Counted from the stretch's first letter, positions 42,847-52,566 are shown. The stretch is DNA of 64,000 nucleotides from Roseiflexus sp. RS-1 (GCF_000016665.1 NC_009523.1:4649501-4713500), one strand, 5' to 3'. A program made the numbers and translations. Notes: generated from the sequence alone by a model not told the origin.

Positions 42847-45036
42847 ATGAGTGACATGCAAATCTCCGGTTATCAGAGCGCTATTAATGCGCGGCATTAT
42901 ATCCAGTTCGCTGGCGGCGGGCGCGGTCCGGGCAATCCGGGTGGCGGGCGCGGTCCGGGCAATCCGGGCGGCGGGCGCGGTCCGGGCAGTCCAGGCGGCG
43001 GGCGCGGTCCGGGCAGTCCAGGCGGCGGGCGCGGTCCGGGCAGTCCGGGTGGCGGGCGCGGTCCGGGCAATCCGGGTGGCGGGCGTGGTCCAGGCGGCGG
43101 GCGCGGCGGTGGGCGCGGCGGCGACGGTCGCCGCCGTGATGAGAGTTTTGTTGAAAATGAAGGGGGGCGCGGCAATCGGAGCGGACGTACGACCAGCACC
43201 GCGACAACCGCGCGTACTCCGGGCGGATTGGCGCGTCCGACAACCACTGTGCGCGCGCCTGTGCGCCCGAAAGGACCGATCGCGCTGCCAGTGACAATGA
43301 CGGTGCGCGAGTTCTCGGAGGCGACCGGCGTCGGCGCTTCTGAGATTTTGAAGGCGCTCCTCAAGGCTGGCGTGGTCGCTAATATCAATCAGCAGATCGA
43401 CTATGAAACCGCTGCGGTGATTGCTGCCGATTTCGGCATCGAGACGGTCGAATATGTGCCGCCGCAACTGGAAGGGGTCGTTGAGAATATCCGCGATGTG
43501 CTGGCTGCACAAGATCCGAAGGATATGAAACCGCGCCCGCCGGTTGTCACCATTATGGGTCACGTTGACCACGGGAAGACGAAACTGCTCGACGCGATCC
43601 GTTCAACACGGGTGGCGGAGAGCGAGGCTGGCGGCATCACGCAGCATATCGGCGCCTATCAGGTTGAATTGCACGGACGGAAAATCACCTTCCTTGATAC
43701 GCCAGGGCACGAAGCGTTCACTGCAATGCGCGCGCGCGGCGCCCAGGTGACCGATATCGTGGTGCTCGTGGTTGCTGCCGACGACGGGGTGATGCCGCAG
43801 ACGCTGGAGGCGATTTCACACGTGAAAGCGGCGGGCGTGCCGATGATCGTGGCGATCAATAAAATTGATGCGCCCAACGCCAATCCGGATCGCGTCCGCC
43901 AGCAACTCGCCAACGCCGGTGTGATTGTCGAGCAGTTCGGCGGCGATGTTCCATCGGTTGAGGTATCTGCCAAACTGAAGAAGAATATCGATGGGTTGCT
44001 CGAGATCATTCTGCTCGTCGCCGACCTGAATGAGTACAAGGCGAACCCCAACGCGCCAGCAGTCGGAACGATTATCGAAGCCGAAATGGATCGCACGCGC
44101 GGTCCGGTGGCGACCGTGCTGGTGCAGAACGGGACACTGCGCCTGGAAGATAATGTGCTGGTTGGAAGTACGACCGGCACGATCCGCACAATGTTCAACG
44201 ATGCGGGAAAGCGTCTGCGTTTCGCCGAACCGGCAACGCCGGTGGTCATTCTTGGTCTGCATGATGTGCCGCAGGCGGGCGATATTTTGCAGGTCATGCC
44301 CGATCTGGCGGTGGCGCGCGAGATTGCGCTGCAACGACAACGCAAGCAGCGCCTCGAAGCCATGGCAACCTCGCGCGGCGTCAGCCTCGATGGACTGTTC
44401 AGTTCCATCCAGCAGGGAAAAATCAAAGAACTGAACATCATCCTCAAGGCGGATGTCCAGGGGTCGATTGGCGCAATCGAACATGCCCTGAGCCAGCTCA
44501 ACACCGATGAGGTGCAGATCAGGATTATTCATCGCGGCACCGGGACGATCACCGAGAGCGATGTGAACCTGGCGATTGCCTCCCATGCGATCATCATCGG
44601 CTTCAATGCCCGCCCCGATCCGGCGGCGCGCCGGCAGGCTGAACAGTACGGCGTCGATATCCGGTTCTACAATATCATCTACCAGTTGACCGAAGACATC
44701 AAAAAGGCAATGATCGGTATGCTGGAACCGGAGTATCGTGAGGTGACCGAAGGATTCGCTGAGGTGCGCAATACCTTCCGCCTCCCAACCCGTGAGATTG
44801 TGGCGGGTCTGTATGTGACCGAGGGGAAGATTTCGCGCCAGTACAATGTGCGTGTTCTGCGGAACGGCGTTGTTCTGCACGACGGGAAGATCGCCAGTCT
44901 GAAGCGCTTCAAGGATGATGTGCGCGAAGTGCAGGCGGGCTATGAGTGCGGCTTGATCGTTGAAGGGTTCAACGATATTACGCCCGGCGATACGATGGAG
45001 TTCTATCGCAGGGAGCGTGTGGAACGAACAGTATGA
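42847..45036 (+). CDS. infB: Translation initiation factor IF-2
   Basis: 729 residues. After 22 residues there are six exact-length copies of a nine-residue repeat (GGGRGPGNP or GGGRGPGSP, residues 23-76) and a Gly/Arg run to about 90; then IF2N ([22 protein letters not shown]), the GTPase domain with G1 [11 protein letters not shown]3 DTPGHEAF, G4 NKID, and domains II-IV. The GTPase delivers fMet-tRNA to the 30S subunit. The usual charged N-terminal region is replaced by the Gly-rich repeat. The DNA repeat (27 bp) produces long open frames in all phases. Overlaps rbfA by 4 bp. Confidence 0.96.
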   Translation: MSDMQISGYQSAINARHYIQFAGGGRGPGNPGGGRGPGNPGGGRGPGSPGGGRGPGSPGGGRGPGSPGGGRGPGNPGGGRGPGGGRGGGRGGDGRRRDESFVENEGGRGNRSGRTTSTATTARTPGGLARPTTTVRAPVRPKGPIALPVTMTVREFSEATGVGASEILKALLKAGVVANINQQIDYETAAVIAADFGIETVEYVPPQLEGVVENIRDVLAAQDPKDMKPRPPVVTIMGHVDHGKTKLLDAIRSTRVAESEAGGITQHIGAYQVELHGRKITFLDTPGHEAFTAMRARGAQVTDIVVLVVAADDGVMPQTLEAISHVKAAGVPMIVAINKIDAPNANPDRVRQQLANAGVIVEQFGGDVPSVEVSAKLKKNIDGLLEIILLVADLNEYKANPNAPAVGTIIEAEMDRTRGPVATVLVQNGTLRLEDNVLVGSTTGTIRTMFNDAGKRLRFAEPATPVVILGLHDVPQAGDILQVMPDLAVAREIALQRQRKQRLEAMATSRGVSLDGLFSSIQQGKIKELNIILKADVQGSIGAIEHALSQLNTDEVQIRIIHRGTGTITESDVNLAIASHAIIIGFNARPDPAARRQAEQYGVDIRFYNIIYQLTEDIKKAMIGMLEPEYREVTEGFAEVRNTFRLPTREIVAGLYVTEGKISRQYNVRVLRNGVVLHDGKIASLKRFKDDVREVQAGYECGLIVEGFNDITPGDTMEFYRRERVERTV
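42913..43074 (+). repeat. 27-bp tandem repeat within infB
   Basis: Six 27-bp units plus a partial seventh, nearly identical at DNA level (GGCGGGCGCGGTCCGGGCA... form). They encode GGGRGPG(N/S)P. Confidence 0.9.
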
Positions 45037-45425
45037 GTAAGCGCACCGAACAACTTGGTCACGAGATCCAGCGGATCCTGGGAGAGGTCATTCAGTATGA
45101 ACTGAAGGACCCGCGGGTTGGGTTTGCGACGGTTGTGGGGGTTGAGGTGACTGCCGATCTGCAGATCGCGCGGGTGCGGATCTCGGTGATGGGAACGCCA
45201 GATGAGCGGCGGGAAACGATGGCGGCGCTTGAACGCGCCAGAGGCTTCCTGCGCCGGCGCCTGGCGGAAGAACTGAACTATCTGCGCTTCGTGCCAGAAT
45301 TGCGGTTGATCCTCGATACGTCTGTTGATTACAGTCTGCATATCGATGAACTGCTTCGGCGCGCCGCTGAAGAGCGCGCCGACTCCCCTCCCCAGCAACC
45401 TGAAGATGACAAACCGGCGGAGTAG
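45033..45425 (+). CDS. rbfA: Ribosome-binding factor A
   Basis: 130 residues with the KH-like RbfA fold: [41 protein letters not shown] and [32 protein letters not shown]. Binds helix 1 of 16S rRNA during 30S maturation. Start coupled to the infB stop (ATGA). A charged, Pro-rich C-terminal tail follows the domain. Confidence 0.95.
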   Translation: MSKRTEQLGHEIQRILGEVIQYELKDPRVGFATVVGVEVTADLQIARVRISVMGTPDERRETMAALERARGFLRRRLAEELNYLRFVPELRLILDTSVDYSLHIDELLRRAAEERADSPPQQPEDDKPAE

Positions 45426-45467
45426 CGGGTTGGTTTGCGATTGCCTGCGTCTGGAAATGGATGCGCA

Positions 45468-46064
45468 ATGACGACGGTTGCGACCCCGGTCGATGTGTAT
45501 TACAAAAAGCGGATTCCGTACACCTGTCGGGGACAGACGTTCGCGTTCGATGTGGCGCACACGCTTTTTTCGTCCTATCAGGTCGATGAGGGGACTGATT
45601 TGTTTCTGCGCACGATTGCGCCAGACTCACCGCAGACGATCCTCGATCTGGGATGTGGGTGCGGTGTGATCGGGATCGTTCTGGCGCGCTGGTTCCCGCA
45701 GGCGCGCGTTATTTTAGCCGACCGCGATCTCCTGGCGGTGCGTTATGCCCGTCATAATGCTGCACTCAATCAGACCCCCAATGTCGAGGTGATCGGCAGC
45801 GTCGGGTTCGAGCATATTCCCGCGCTTCCCTTCGATCTGATCGTCTCCAACATCCCGGCAAAAATTGGCGATGAGGCCATCGAACGCGAGTTCATTCTCG
45901 ATCCGCTCGACCATCTCCGTCCCGGCGGCGACTACTGGTTTGTGGTGGTCAGCGGACTCAACCGCCTGATACCGGCGCTGGGGCGTCGCCACAACCTGCG
46001 CCTGAAAGAAGTCAAGAAGCGTGCCGGACATACGGTTTATCACATCCACAGGGTGCCTGCATGA
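45468..46064 (+). CDS. Class I methyltransferase (RsmC/PrmC-like small domain)
   Basis: 198 residues from the ATG at 45468; the open frame upstream would need a TTG. Motif I ILDLGCGCGVIGIVLA, then ADRDLLAVRYARHNAALN and the motif IV region IVSNIPAKIGD, where the usual NPP(Y/F) is NIPAK. Likely methylates RNA or protein in translation, given its place between rbfA and nrnA; target unknown. Overlaps nrnA by 4 bp. Confidence 0.85.
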   Translation: MTTVATPVDVYYKKRIPYTCRGQTFAFDVAHTLFSSYQVDEGTDLFLRTIAPDSPQTILDLGCGCGVIGIVLARWFPQARVILADRDLLAVRYARHNAALNQTPNVEVIGSVGFEHIPALPFDLIVSNIPAKIGDEAIEREFILDPLDHLRPGGDYWFVVVSGLNRLIPALGRRHNLRLKEVKKRAGHTVYHIHRVPA

Positions 46065-47062
46065 TCTACAACGATCCAGCTCTTGCAGCAGCGCCGCTTG
46101 CTGAACGTATCGCTGCCGCGCAGCACATTCTCATTCTGACGCATATCAACCCCGACGGTGATGCGGTCGGGGCGACGCTGGGCATGTGGCACGCGCTTGG
46201 CGCCCTCGGCAAACAGCGCACGGCGATCCTCATGCCGCCTGTGCCGGGGTATACGCAGTGGCTCCCCGGCGTCGATCAGATCATTCTCTATCAGTCAGGG
46301 ATGGCGCTCCCGCCGGTCGACCTGGCGATCCTTGTCGATACAGCGCATCTGACCCGCATCGGATCGATCTACGATGAGCATGCGGCGTTCCTGGCAACAC
46401 TGCCGGTTGTGGTGATCGATCACCACGTAACGAATGATGGCAGTGCGACGTTCAACCTGATCGACCCGGACTCCGCCTCCACCTGTGACCTGCTCTATCG
46501 GCTGTTCTGCGCCATGGGAGTGGATATCGACAGGACAATCGCCACCTGTCTGCTGCTCGGGCTGACGACCGATACCCAAAGTTTCCAGACGAACGCCACC
46601 CGTCCGGCGTCGCTGCGCGCTGCGGCTGCGCTGCTCGAAGCCGGCGCCGACCATGCGCAGATCATTCGGGCGGTGTACTATGGGTTGCCCGCAAGCAGCG
46701 CGGCGTTGATGGGACGTGCGCTCGCCGGATTACGCTGTGAGGATGGCGTCGCCTGGGTGACGGTGAGCAGGGAGATGTTCGCGGCGACCGGCGCTGAGGA
46801 GGAAGCGGCGGACGAAGTCATTCGCGTGCTGCAACGCATCGGCGAGGCGCGGGTGATGGCGCTGTTCAAAGAACGTCACGATGGCACGACGAAGGTGAGC
46901 CTGCGGGCGCGTGCGCCGCTGAATGTGGCGGATATTGCGCAGCGCTGGGGGGGTGGCGGGCACGCGCAGGCAGCGGGCGCCAATATCCCAATGACGCCAG
47001 CAGATGCCGCCGATGCCGTGGTTCCGCTGCTCAAGGCGCTGGCTGCGCGCGATCTGCCCTGA
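46061..47062 (+). CDS. nrnA: DHH-family phosphoesterase (nanoRNase/pAp phosphatase)
   Basis: 333 residues. DHH domain motifs: LTHINPDGDAVGA, LVDTAH and VVIDHHVTND; DHHA1 domain ends with WGGGGHAQAAGANIP. Degrades short RNAs (two to five nt) and 3'-phosphoadenosine 5'-phosphate. Commonly found between rbfA and truB, as here. ATG overlaps the methyltransferase stop. Confidence 0.93.
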   Translation: MIYNDPALAAAPLAERIAAAQHILILTHINPDGDAVGATLGMWHALGALGKQRTAILMPPVPGYTQWLPGVDQIILYQSGMALPPVDLAILVDTAHLTRIGSIYDEHAAFLATLPVVVIDHHVTNDGSATFNLIDPDSASTCDLLYRLFCAMGVDIDRTIATCLLLGLTTDTQSFQTNATRPASLRAAAALLEAGADHAQIIRAVYYGLPASSAALMGRALAGLRCEDGVAWVTVSREMFAATGAEEEAADEVIRVLQRIGEARVMALFKERHDGTTKVSLRARAPLNVADIAQRWGGGGHAQAAGANIPMTPADAADAVVPLLKALAARDLP

Positions 47063-47076
47063 CCCGGGTTATCAAC

Positions 47077-47979
47077 ATGCACGGATTTCTTAACATTGAT
47101 AAACCCGCCGGTATGACATCGCACGATGTCGTCGCCCGGATTCGTCGCCTGAGCGGGCAACGGCGCGTCGGGCATGCAGGCACGCTCGATCCGGCAGCGA
47201 CCGGAGTGCTGGTTGTTGCGCTCGGCGGGGCAACCCGGTTGATTGAGTATGTTCAGCATCAGACGCTGAAACAGTATCGGGCGACCGTGTGCCTGGGTGT
47301 GACCACGACAACCGATGATGCAGACGGCGAGATTATTGCCCGGCATCCGCTTCCGCCGCTGGACCGGGAAACGGTCGAACGCGCACTGGCGCCGTTGCGT
47401 GGAACGATCTGGCAGACGCCGCCCATGTATGCGGCGCTGCACCATGAGGGACGACGACTGTATGAACTGGCGCGCGCCGGTGTGACGGTCGAAACGCCGC
47501 CGCGACAGGTGCATATTGAGCGTCTCGACCTGGTCGCGTTCGATCCGCCGCTGCTGACGCTCGATGTGGTGTGCGGCAGTGGAACGTACATTCGCGCACT
47601 GGCGCGCGACCTGGGGGCGGCGCTGGGGTGTGGCGCGCATCTCGCTGCGCTTCGCCGCACCGCAGTCGGCACGTTCCGTATCGAAGACGCACTACCGCTG
47701 AGGGTTCTGGAAGAGGAGGCGCAAGCCGAAGCGCTTCCGACAAGCGACATCGTGCGCCGACATCTTCTGCCGCCTGACATTGCCGTCGCCGACTGGTATG
47801 CCGTCCAGGTCGATGAAGCGAGCGCCCGACGCCTCCGGCACGGCATGCCGCTCGTCGCACCATCCGGCGCAGCGCCACGCGCACGCGCTCACGCTCCTGA
47901 TGGGACGCTGATCGCGATTCTGCGTTTTGATGGCACATACTGGCGTCCGATAAAAGTATTCGATTGGACTGACGCATGA
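47077..47979 (+). CDS. truB: tRNA pseudouridine-55 synthase
   Basis: 300 residues. HGFLNIDKPAGMTSHDVVARIRR, then the catalytic Asp in GHAGTLDPAATGVLVVALG, and QTPPMYAALHHEGRRLYELAR. The C-terminal part is a PUA-like domain. Modifies U55 in the T-loop of tRNAs. 14 bp after nrnA, and overlaps ribF by 4 bp. Confidence 0.96.
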   Translation: MHGFLNIDKPAGMTSHDVVARIRRLSGQRRVGHAGTLDPAATGVLVVALGGATRLIEYVQHQTLKQYRATVCLGVTTTTDDADGEIIARHPLPPLDRETVERALAPLRGTIWQTPPMYAALHHEGRRLYELARAGVTVETPPRQVHIERLDLVAFDPPLLTLDVVCGSGTYIRALARDLGAALGCGAHLAALRRTAVGTFRIEDALPLRVLEEEAQAEALPTSDIVRRHLLPPDIAVADWYAVQVDEASARRLRHGMPLVAPSGAAPRARAHAPDGTLIAILRFDGTYWRPIKVFDWTDA

Positions 47980-48908
47980 ATATTGTTTACGGCCTTCCAC
48001 AACCGATCAACGAACGACCGACCGTGCTGACCATTGGCGCGTTCGATGGCGTGCATCGCGGGCATGCCCACCTGATCAGCACGACCGTGCAACGCGCGCG
48101 TGCGTTGGGGCGTCAGGCGGCGGTGCTGACCTTCGATCCGCATCCGGATGTTGTTGTTCGTCCGGGGAAAGAGCGTCCCACGCTTACGACCGTCGTCGAG
48201 CGGGCGGAATTGATCGCTGCGCTTGGCGTTGATCTGATGGTCATCATACCGTTCACGAGAGAACTGATGGCGCTGACTGCGCACGAGTTTATGGCTCGCC
48301 TGTGCGGAGCGCTGGCAATCCGCGAACTCTGTATTGGCTGGGACTTTGCACTCGGTCGTGGTCGGGAGGGCAATGCTGAGCGTCTGGCGACAATCGGACA
48401 GACCTTCGGCTATACGGTGCATCGCGTTGAGCCGTTTCTGCTCGATGGCGAGACGGTCAGTTCAACGCGCATTCGCGCTGCGCTCGGTGATGGTGACATT
48501 GCTGCCGCCAATCGACTGCTCGGCTACCCGTACAGTCTGCGTGGTCCGATCGTCGAAGGTGATCGGCGCGGGCGAACGATCGGTTTCCCAACTGCCAACA
48601 TCCATGTCGATCCGCGGCGTATGCTGCCAGCGCACGGGGTGTATGTCTGTCGTGCGCTGCTTGGCGGCGTCACCTATGGCGCAGTAACCAACGTCGGCGT
48701 GCGCCCGACCTTCGATGGATCGCGGCGAACGGTTGAGGCGTATCTGCTCGATTTCAGCGATGAGGTGTACGGCGAAGAATTGCGATTGATGTTCCTGCAC
48801 CGTCTGCGCGGTGAGCAAAAATTCGATGGCATTGCAGCGCTGGTGGCGCAGATCAGCCGCGATGTCGCGGCTGCGCGCGACTGGTTGCAGGTACACGATA
48901 TCGGCTGA
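47976..48908 (+). CDS. ribF: Bifunctional riboflavin kinase / FAD synthetase
   Basis: 310 residues. N-terminal FMN adenylyltransferase domain with TIGAFDGVHRGHAHLI and VSSTRIRAAL; C-terminal riboflavin kinase domain with GPIVEGDRRGRTIGFPTANI and GVYVCRALLGG. Makes FMN and FAD from riboflavin. Its position after truB is conserved in many bacteria. ATGA overlap with truB. Confidence 0.96.
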   Translation: MNIVYGLPQPINERPTVLTIGAFDGVHRGHAHLISTTVQRARALGRQAAVLTFDPHPDVVVRPGKERPTLTTVVERAELIAALGVDLMVIIPFTRELMALTAHEFMARLCGALAIRELCIGWDFALGRGREGNAERLATIGQTFGYTVHRVEPFLLDGETVSSTRIRAALGDGDIAAANRLLGYPYSLRGPIVEGDRRGRTIGFPTANIHVDPRRMLPAHGVYVCRALLGGVTYGAVTNVGVRPTFDGSRRTVEAYLLDFSDEVYGEELRLMFLHRLRGEQKFDGIAALVAQISRDVAAARDWLQVHDIG

Positions 48909-48932
48909 CCTGATGCCAACGGCACAACAACC

Positions 48933-50177
48933 ATGAACCTGCTCGAAACCATCCGAATCGCGCTGAACAGCCTGGCAGCCAACAAGTTGCGCTCTGTGCT
49001 GACGATGCTTGGGATCATCATCGGCGTCGGCGCAGTCATTACGCTGCTGGCGCTCGGCGGCGCCATTCAGACGCTGGTCACCCGCGAGTTGCAGGGGTTG
49101 GGGTCGAACCTGGTTTTCCTGTTTCCCGGCACCAACGATCCTGAACAGAACCGGCGTGTTCCGCCGCGCCTGACGAATGAAGATGTTGCTGCGCTCGCCG
49201 ATCCGCTCAATGTTCCGGCAGCCGCAGCGGTGGCGCCCCAGTTGACCCGTGGTGCGCTGATCGTCTATGCCGGCGCCAGTTTCGATGGACGTGTCGCGGG
49301 GGTGACACCAAACTATCCGCAGGTGCGCAACGCCAGAGTGATGAGCGGGCGCTTCTTCGATCAGACGGAGACCGACCTGCGATCACGGGTGGCAGTGATT
49401 GGTGCGGATGTGCGCACATCGCTCTTCCCCAACGAAGACCCGATCGGGAAACGCATCCGCATCAACGATGTCAGTTTTGAGGTGATCGGCGAAATGGCGC
49501 CGCGTGGCGGCAATTTTGGTCCCAGTGAAGATAATCTGGTGTTTGTGCCGATCACGACTGCGCAAACGCGCCTGTTTCCGCCGCCGTCAGGATCTGTGAG
49601 TCGGATTGATGTGAGCGTGGTCTACATTCAGGCAATCGATGAACGCAGCATCGATGCAGTGATCGATCAGGTCACCGACGTTCTGCGTCGCCGGAATGGA
49701 TTGACCTATCAGGACAACAATTTCACGATCGTGACGCAGCAGGACCTGATCGCCTCGTTTGGGACGATCACCGGTGCATTGACGGCGTTTCTCGGCGCAA
49801 TTGCAGCAATTTCACTGCTGGTCGGCGGGATCGGCATTATGAATATCATGCTCGTTTCGGTCACCGAACGCACCCGCGAAATCGGGTTGCGCAAGGCGGT
49901 CGGGGCGCGGCGGCGCGACATTCGTTTTCAGTTCGTTGTCGAAGCGACAACCCTGAGTCTGCTTGGCGGATTGCTTGGGATCGCGCTGGGGTATGCGCTC
50001 TCGGCGCTGGGAACGGTCTTTCTGCGGGGGGTGGCGGAAGGCGCCGAGGCGCGCGTGCAACTCGATGCGATCCTGCTTGCGACGCTCACATCGATTATTG
50101 TCGGGTTGATCTTTGGTATCTATCCCGCTATTCGCGCTTCGCGGCTCAACCCGATCGATGCGCTGCGGTATGAATAA
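48933..50177 (+). CDS. MacB/FtsX-type ABC transporter permease
   Basis: 414 residues. Transmembrane helix 1 at about 20-42 (LTMLGIIIGVGAVITLLALGGA), a large MacB-core periplasmic domain (45-270), and three C-terminal helices (FLGAIAAISLLVGGIGIMNIML, LLGGLLGIALGYALS, LLATLTSIIVGLIFGIYPA). The TREIGLRKAVGARRRDI motif before helix 3 is typical. No ATPase or adaptor gene is adjacent, so it is an orphan half of a MacAB-like system. Its stop is followed at once by the remains of vapC on the other strand. Confidence 0.9.
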   Translation: MNLLETIRIALNSLAANKLRSVLTMLGIIIGVGAVITLLALGGAIQTLVTRELQGLGSNLVFLFPGTNDPEQNRRVPPRLTNEDVAALADPLNVPAAAAVAPQLTRGALIVYAGASFDGRVAGVTPNYPQVRNARVMSGRFFDQTETDLRSRVAVIGADVRTSLFPNEDPIGKRIRINDVSFEVIGEMAPRGGNFGPSEDNLVFVPITTAQTRLFPPPSGSVSRIDVSVVYIQAIDERSIDAVIDQVTDVLRRRNGLTYQDNNFTIVTQQDLIASFGTITGALTAFLGAIAAISLLVGGIGIMNIMLVSVTERTREIGLRKAVGARRRDIRFQFVVEATTLSLLGGLLGIALGYALSALGTVFLRGVAEGAEARVQLDAILLATLTSIIVGLIFGIYPAIRASRLNPIDALRYE

Positions 50178-50677
50178 CGCTCAAATGCAGCAACCTGGAG
50201 CGGTGATCCGCAGTATCGGCGAATCATTTCCAAACGACCACGGATCTGCTCTTCCACAGTGATGATCGTCACTGCTACGCTGTCGTCGTTACCAAGTGCC
50301 TGATGGTCTTTGAGTAATTATTCCGCTATAGCCCGCGCAGGCGGGCTTCGCCTTGCCTGGCCAAGGGCTTATGGTCTTTGAGTAATTATTCCGCTATAGC
50401 CCGCGCAGGCGGGCTTCGCCCTGGCTAGCCGAGGGCTTATGGTCTTTGAAGAAATAATCCGGTATAGCCCGCGCAGGCGGGCTTTGCCTTGGCTAGCCGA
50501 GGGCTTCAGCCCCACGGCTAGCGCGGGATAGCGGATTTATTTCTCAATCTCCATCAGCCCCACGGCTAGCGCGGGATAGCGGATTTATTTCTCAATCTCC
50601 ATAAGGCGTTGCATGATCACCGGATGAGCACGTTGCTGGAGCGAAATGTGATCGGTGTCGAGGATGTAAAGCGTCAT
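50178..50677 (-). pseudogene. PIN-domain (VapC-like) toxin gene, split by repeat elements and truncated
   Basis: The intact start overlaps the antitoxin stop (ATGA) and reads MTLYILDTDHISLQQRAHPV through QRL (50603-50677, 25 codons). It then runs into a 116-bp element that supplies a TAA after five codons. On the far side (50302 downward) the frame resumes as QALGNDDSVAVTIITVEEQI, then RGRLEMIRRYCGSPLQVAAFER, which is the central PIN segment with VEEQ. The two halves join in frame if 50303-50602 is removed. The C-terminal third is missing: the sequence passes into the permease 3' end. Identification as VapC rests on LDTDHIS and TVEEQIRGRL. Confidence 0.85.
50303..50602 (-). mobile_element. 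Cluster of 116-bp elements: two truncated, one complete, plus a 48-bp duplication
   Basis: Read on the plus strand: truncated copy 50303-50370 (68 bp), truncated copy 50371-50438 (68 bp), complete copy 50439-50554 (116 bp), and a 48-bp repeat (50555-50602) of the last part of the complete copy. The truncated copies all stop at GGGCTT and are followed directly by the next ATGGTCTTTGA start. The whole 300-bp block sits inside the vapC-like gene. Confidence 0.9.
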
Positions 50678-50988
50678 GCAGCATGATCCTGAGGTAATTC
50701 CGGAGAGTCTTCATCGTCGTGCTCACGCCGATACCCGGACATAAGTTCGTCAAATTCAGCGGCAAAGGGGTCATCCTTGAATACTCCAGCAGTTTGAAGC
50801 CACGTTCGCTCTGTTTCAATGTCAAGAGGGACAATTCTGGCGTCTTTGAGGTGCGACGCGATCAATTGACGCAATGCATTCATCGCTTCGACTTCTGTAT
50901 TGCCCTGAACCGTCATCGAGGGCCAACCAATTAATGAGGCAGTGACTCTGCCTGTCGGTTTGTTCTCAATCAGCACATACATTGTCAT
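50674..50988 (-). CDS. HicB-like antitoxin partner of the broken PIN toxin
   Basis: 104 residues. Starts MTMYVLIENKPTGRVTASLIGWPSMTVQG, a small beta-beta-alpha domain as in HicB/UPF0150-type proteins, then an acidic, less ordered C-terminus that could wrap the toxin. Its stop overlaps the start of the PIN-domain gene by 4 bp, the usual antitoxin-toxin arrangement. With the toxin destroyed it is a solitary antitoxin. Start ATG preceded by a weak purine tract. Confidence 0.72.
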   Translation of the reverse strand: MTMYVLIENKPTGRVTASLIGWPSMTVQGNTEVEAMNALRQLIASHLKDARIVPLDIETERTWLQTAGVFKDDPFAAEFDELMSGYRREHDDEDSPELPQDHAA

Positions 50989-51056
50989 TGCTGCGCGTAC
51001 CTTTCATATCTTCGTCACTTTCTATTCTAGCACAAGAAGCGCACAACAGGTCACGT

Positions 51057-52556
51057 TTATCCCCCTGATCGCACCAGCACCACCGTCTCCTCGTCTGCGT
51101 ACACTTCGCGCCACACGTCGGCGCGGGTGCGGGCGTATTCCAGCAGCGGCGCCTGTTCTTCGATGCTCAGCATCATGCCGTCAATGCGGTATTTTGCCAG
51201 CAGCGCCTCAACTTCAACCCCCTGCCCCAGCAAGATGTAGTCGCGCCACTGCTCGAACGGATAGAGCTCGATGCGCGGATCGATAAAGACCTTCTGTTCC
51301 GGCGCTGCCCAGATCAGGTACGAACCGTAACTCATGGCATGAAACAGTCGCTGCGGGCGTTGCGGCAATTCCTGGAGCGCACGTGTCGCCGCAACCGGCG
51401 TGCCCTTTGCAATCAAGGCGCCGGTTTCCGGCGGCAAGAGGGCAGGCTTGACCCACGGCGAGCCGATCAGCAGGAGCAGCGCCAGCAGACCGATGAGCGC
51501 AGCATTCATTGCCGGGACGCCCTGGAACCGGCGTTGTGGCGGCGGTGGCAGCAATGTCGTCGCCTGAACCGCCAGGAGCGGCGTCGCCACAAATCCCAGC
51601 CACACGATATTGCGCGTGGCGCCGAGTGCCAGCCAGAGAAACGCGCCAAACAGCACCAGATCGGTCAGGTCGGGTCGGGTGCGCGCATAGATCAGTGTGA
51701 GAGCGGCGACGATCAGAAACAGGAAGAAGATGGCGCCGTTGATGTCCCGAACAGTCGGCGGCGACCACTCTGTGACCAGATCGGTCACCTGACTGCTGCC
51801 GATCAGGTTTGTCACATACCCCAGCACCTCAACGCCGCGCGGGTTGAGGAGCGTTGCGGCTGCGGTTGCCGCCCCCCACACGATGAGCGGTACATCCAGA
51901 CGGGGACCCGGCGCGCCACGCCAGCGCTTGATGGTTTCGCCGGCGAAGACGATGCCGATCAGTCCTAAACCGAGCACAAACGAGCCATGCATATTCACCC
52001 ACAACGCCATGAGGATCGGCAGCAACCACAGGCGACGCGCCATTCCAAGACGATACCCGGTCAGCACTGTTAGAAACCCGGCAAACAGCGGGAATACATA
52101 CGTTTGCGGGCGGACCGTCCAGTTATCGAACGACAGTGGCATGGTCACCAGCAACAGGATCGCCACGCACGCCCGAATCCGATTGGTGCGCAGGATGCAG
52201 AGACGAAGCAGCAGCCCATATGCCAGCGCCAGCACCAGCGCCTGCACCACGATGATCAACGGCAATCCGCCGATCCGATGGATCAGCGCCATCAGCAGTT
52301 GCGCCAGCCATCCCTGATTGAAAAACGGCTCGCCAGCGCGGGTATAGGAGAAAAGATCGTTCTGCGGGATCGTTCCGGTCTCCAGGATCACGCGCCCGGT
52401 CGCCATGTGCCACCAGAAGTCGTGCGGCGGAATAGGGGTCAACAGGGGGCGCAGCACAATCAGCATCAACGCAGCTATGATGTAGACCTGATCGAGCGTC
52501 GGGCGCAGGCGGGTCTGCTGTTTTGCGACGGCGTCAAGCGTTGAAGGCGAGGTCAT
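51057..52556 (-). CDS. Polytopic membrane protein, paralogue A
   Basis: 499 residues from the ATG at 52554-52556; earlier codons are open, but the previous gene ends at 52567. About ten to eleven transmembrane helices are followed by a soluble C-terminal domain (about 395-499: AMSYGSYLIWAAPEQKVFIDPRIELYPFEQWRDYILLG). Shares with the next gene HDFWWHMATGRVI, the loop TRPQTYVFPLF, WVNMHGSFVLGL, LNPRGVEVLGYV, EWSPPTVRD and the C-terminal block. The layout resembles GT-C membrane glycosyltransferases, but no confident family is assigned. The start lies 10 bp after the paralogue's stop. Confidence 0.75.
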   Translation of the reverse strand: MTSPSTLDAVAKQQTRLRPTLDQVYIIAALMLIVLRPLLTPIPPHDFWWHMATGRVILETGTIPQNDLFSYTRAGEPFFNQGWLAQLLMALIHRIGGLPLIIVVQALVLALAYGLLLRLCILRTNRIRACVAILLLVTMPLSFDNWTVRPQTYVFPLFAGFLTVLTGYRLGMARRLWLLPILMALWVNMHGSFVLGLGLIGIVFAGETIKRWRGAPGPRLDVPLIVWGAATAAATLLNPRGVEVLGYVTNLIGSSQVTDLVTEWSPPTVRDINGAIFFLFLIVAALTLIYARTRPDLTDLVLFGAFLWLALGATRNIVWLGFVATPLLAVQATTLLPPPPQRRFQGVPAMNAALIGLLALLLLIGSPWVKPALLPPETGALIAKGTPVAATRALQELPQRPQRLFHAMSYGSYLIWAAPEQKVFIDPRIELYPFEQWRDYILLGQGVEVEALLAKYRIDGMMLSIEEQAPLLEYARTRADVWREVYADEETVVLVRSGG

Positions 52557-52566
52557 AGTCAGAGTG

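Noticed and set aside
42884-43297. Repetitive frames on both strands at the infB start
   Set aside because: They come from the 27-bp repeat, which is open in every phase; infB is the real gene.
50303-50602. Two-base AT target-site duplication around the element
   Set aside because: All copies have AT at both ends, but joining vapC with an extra AT puts the second half out of frame, so the flank comparison does not support it.
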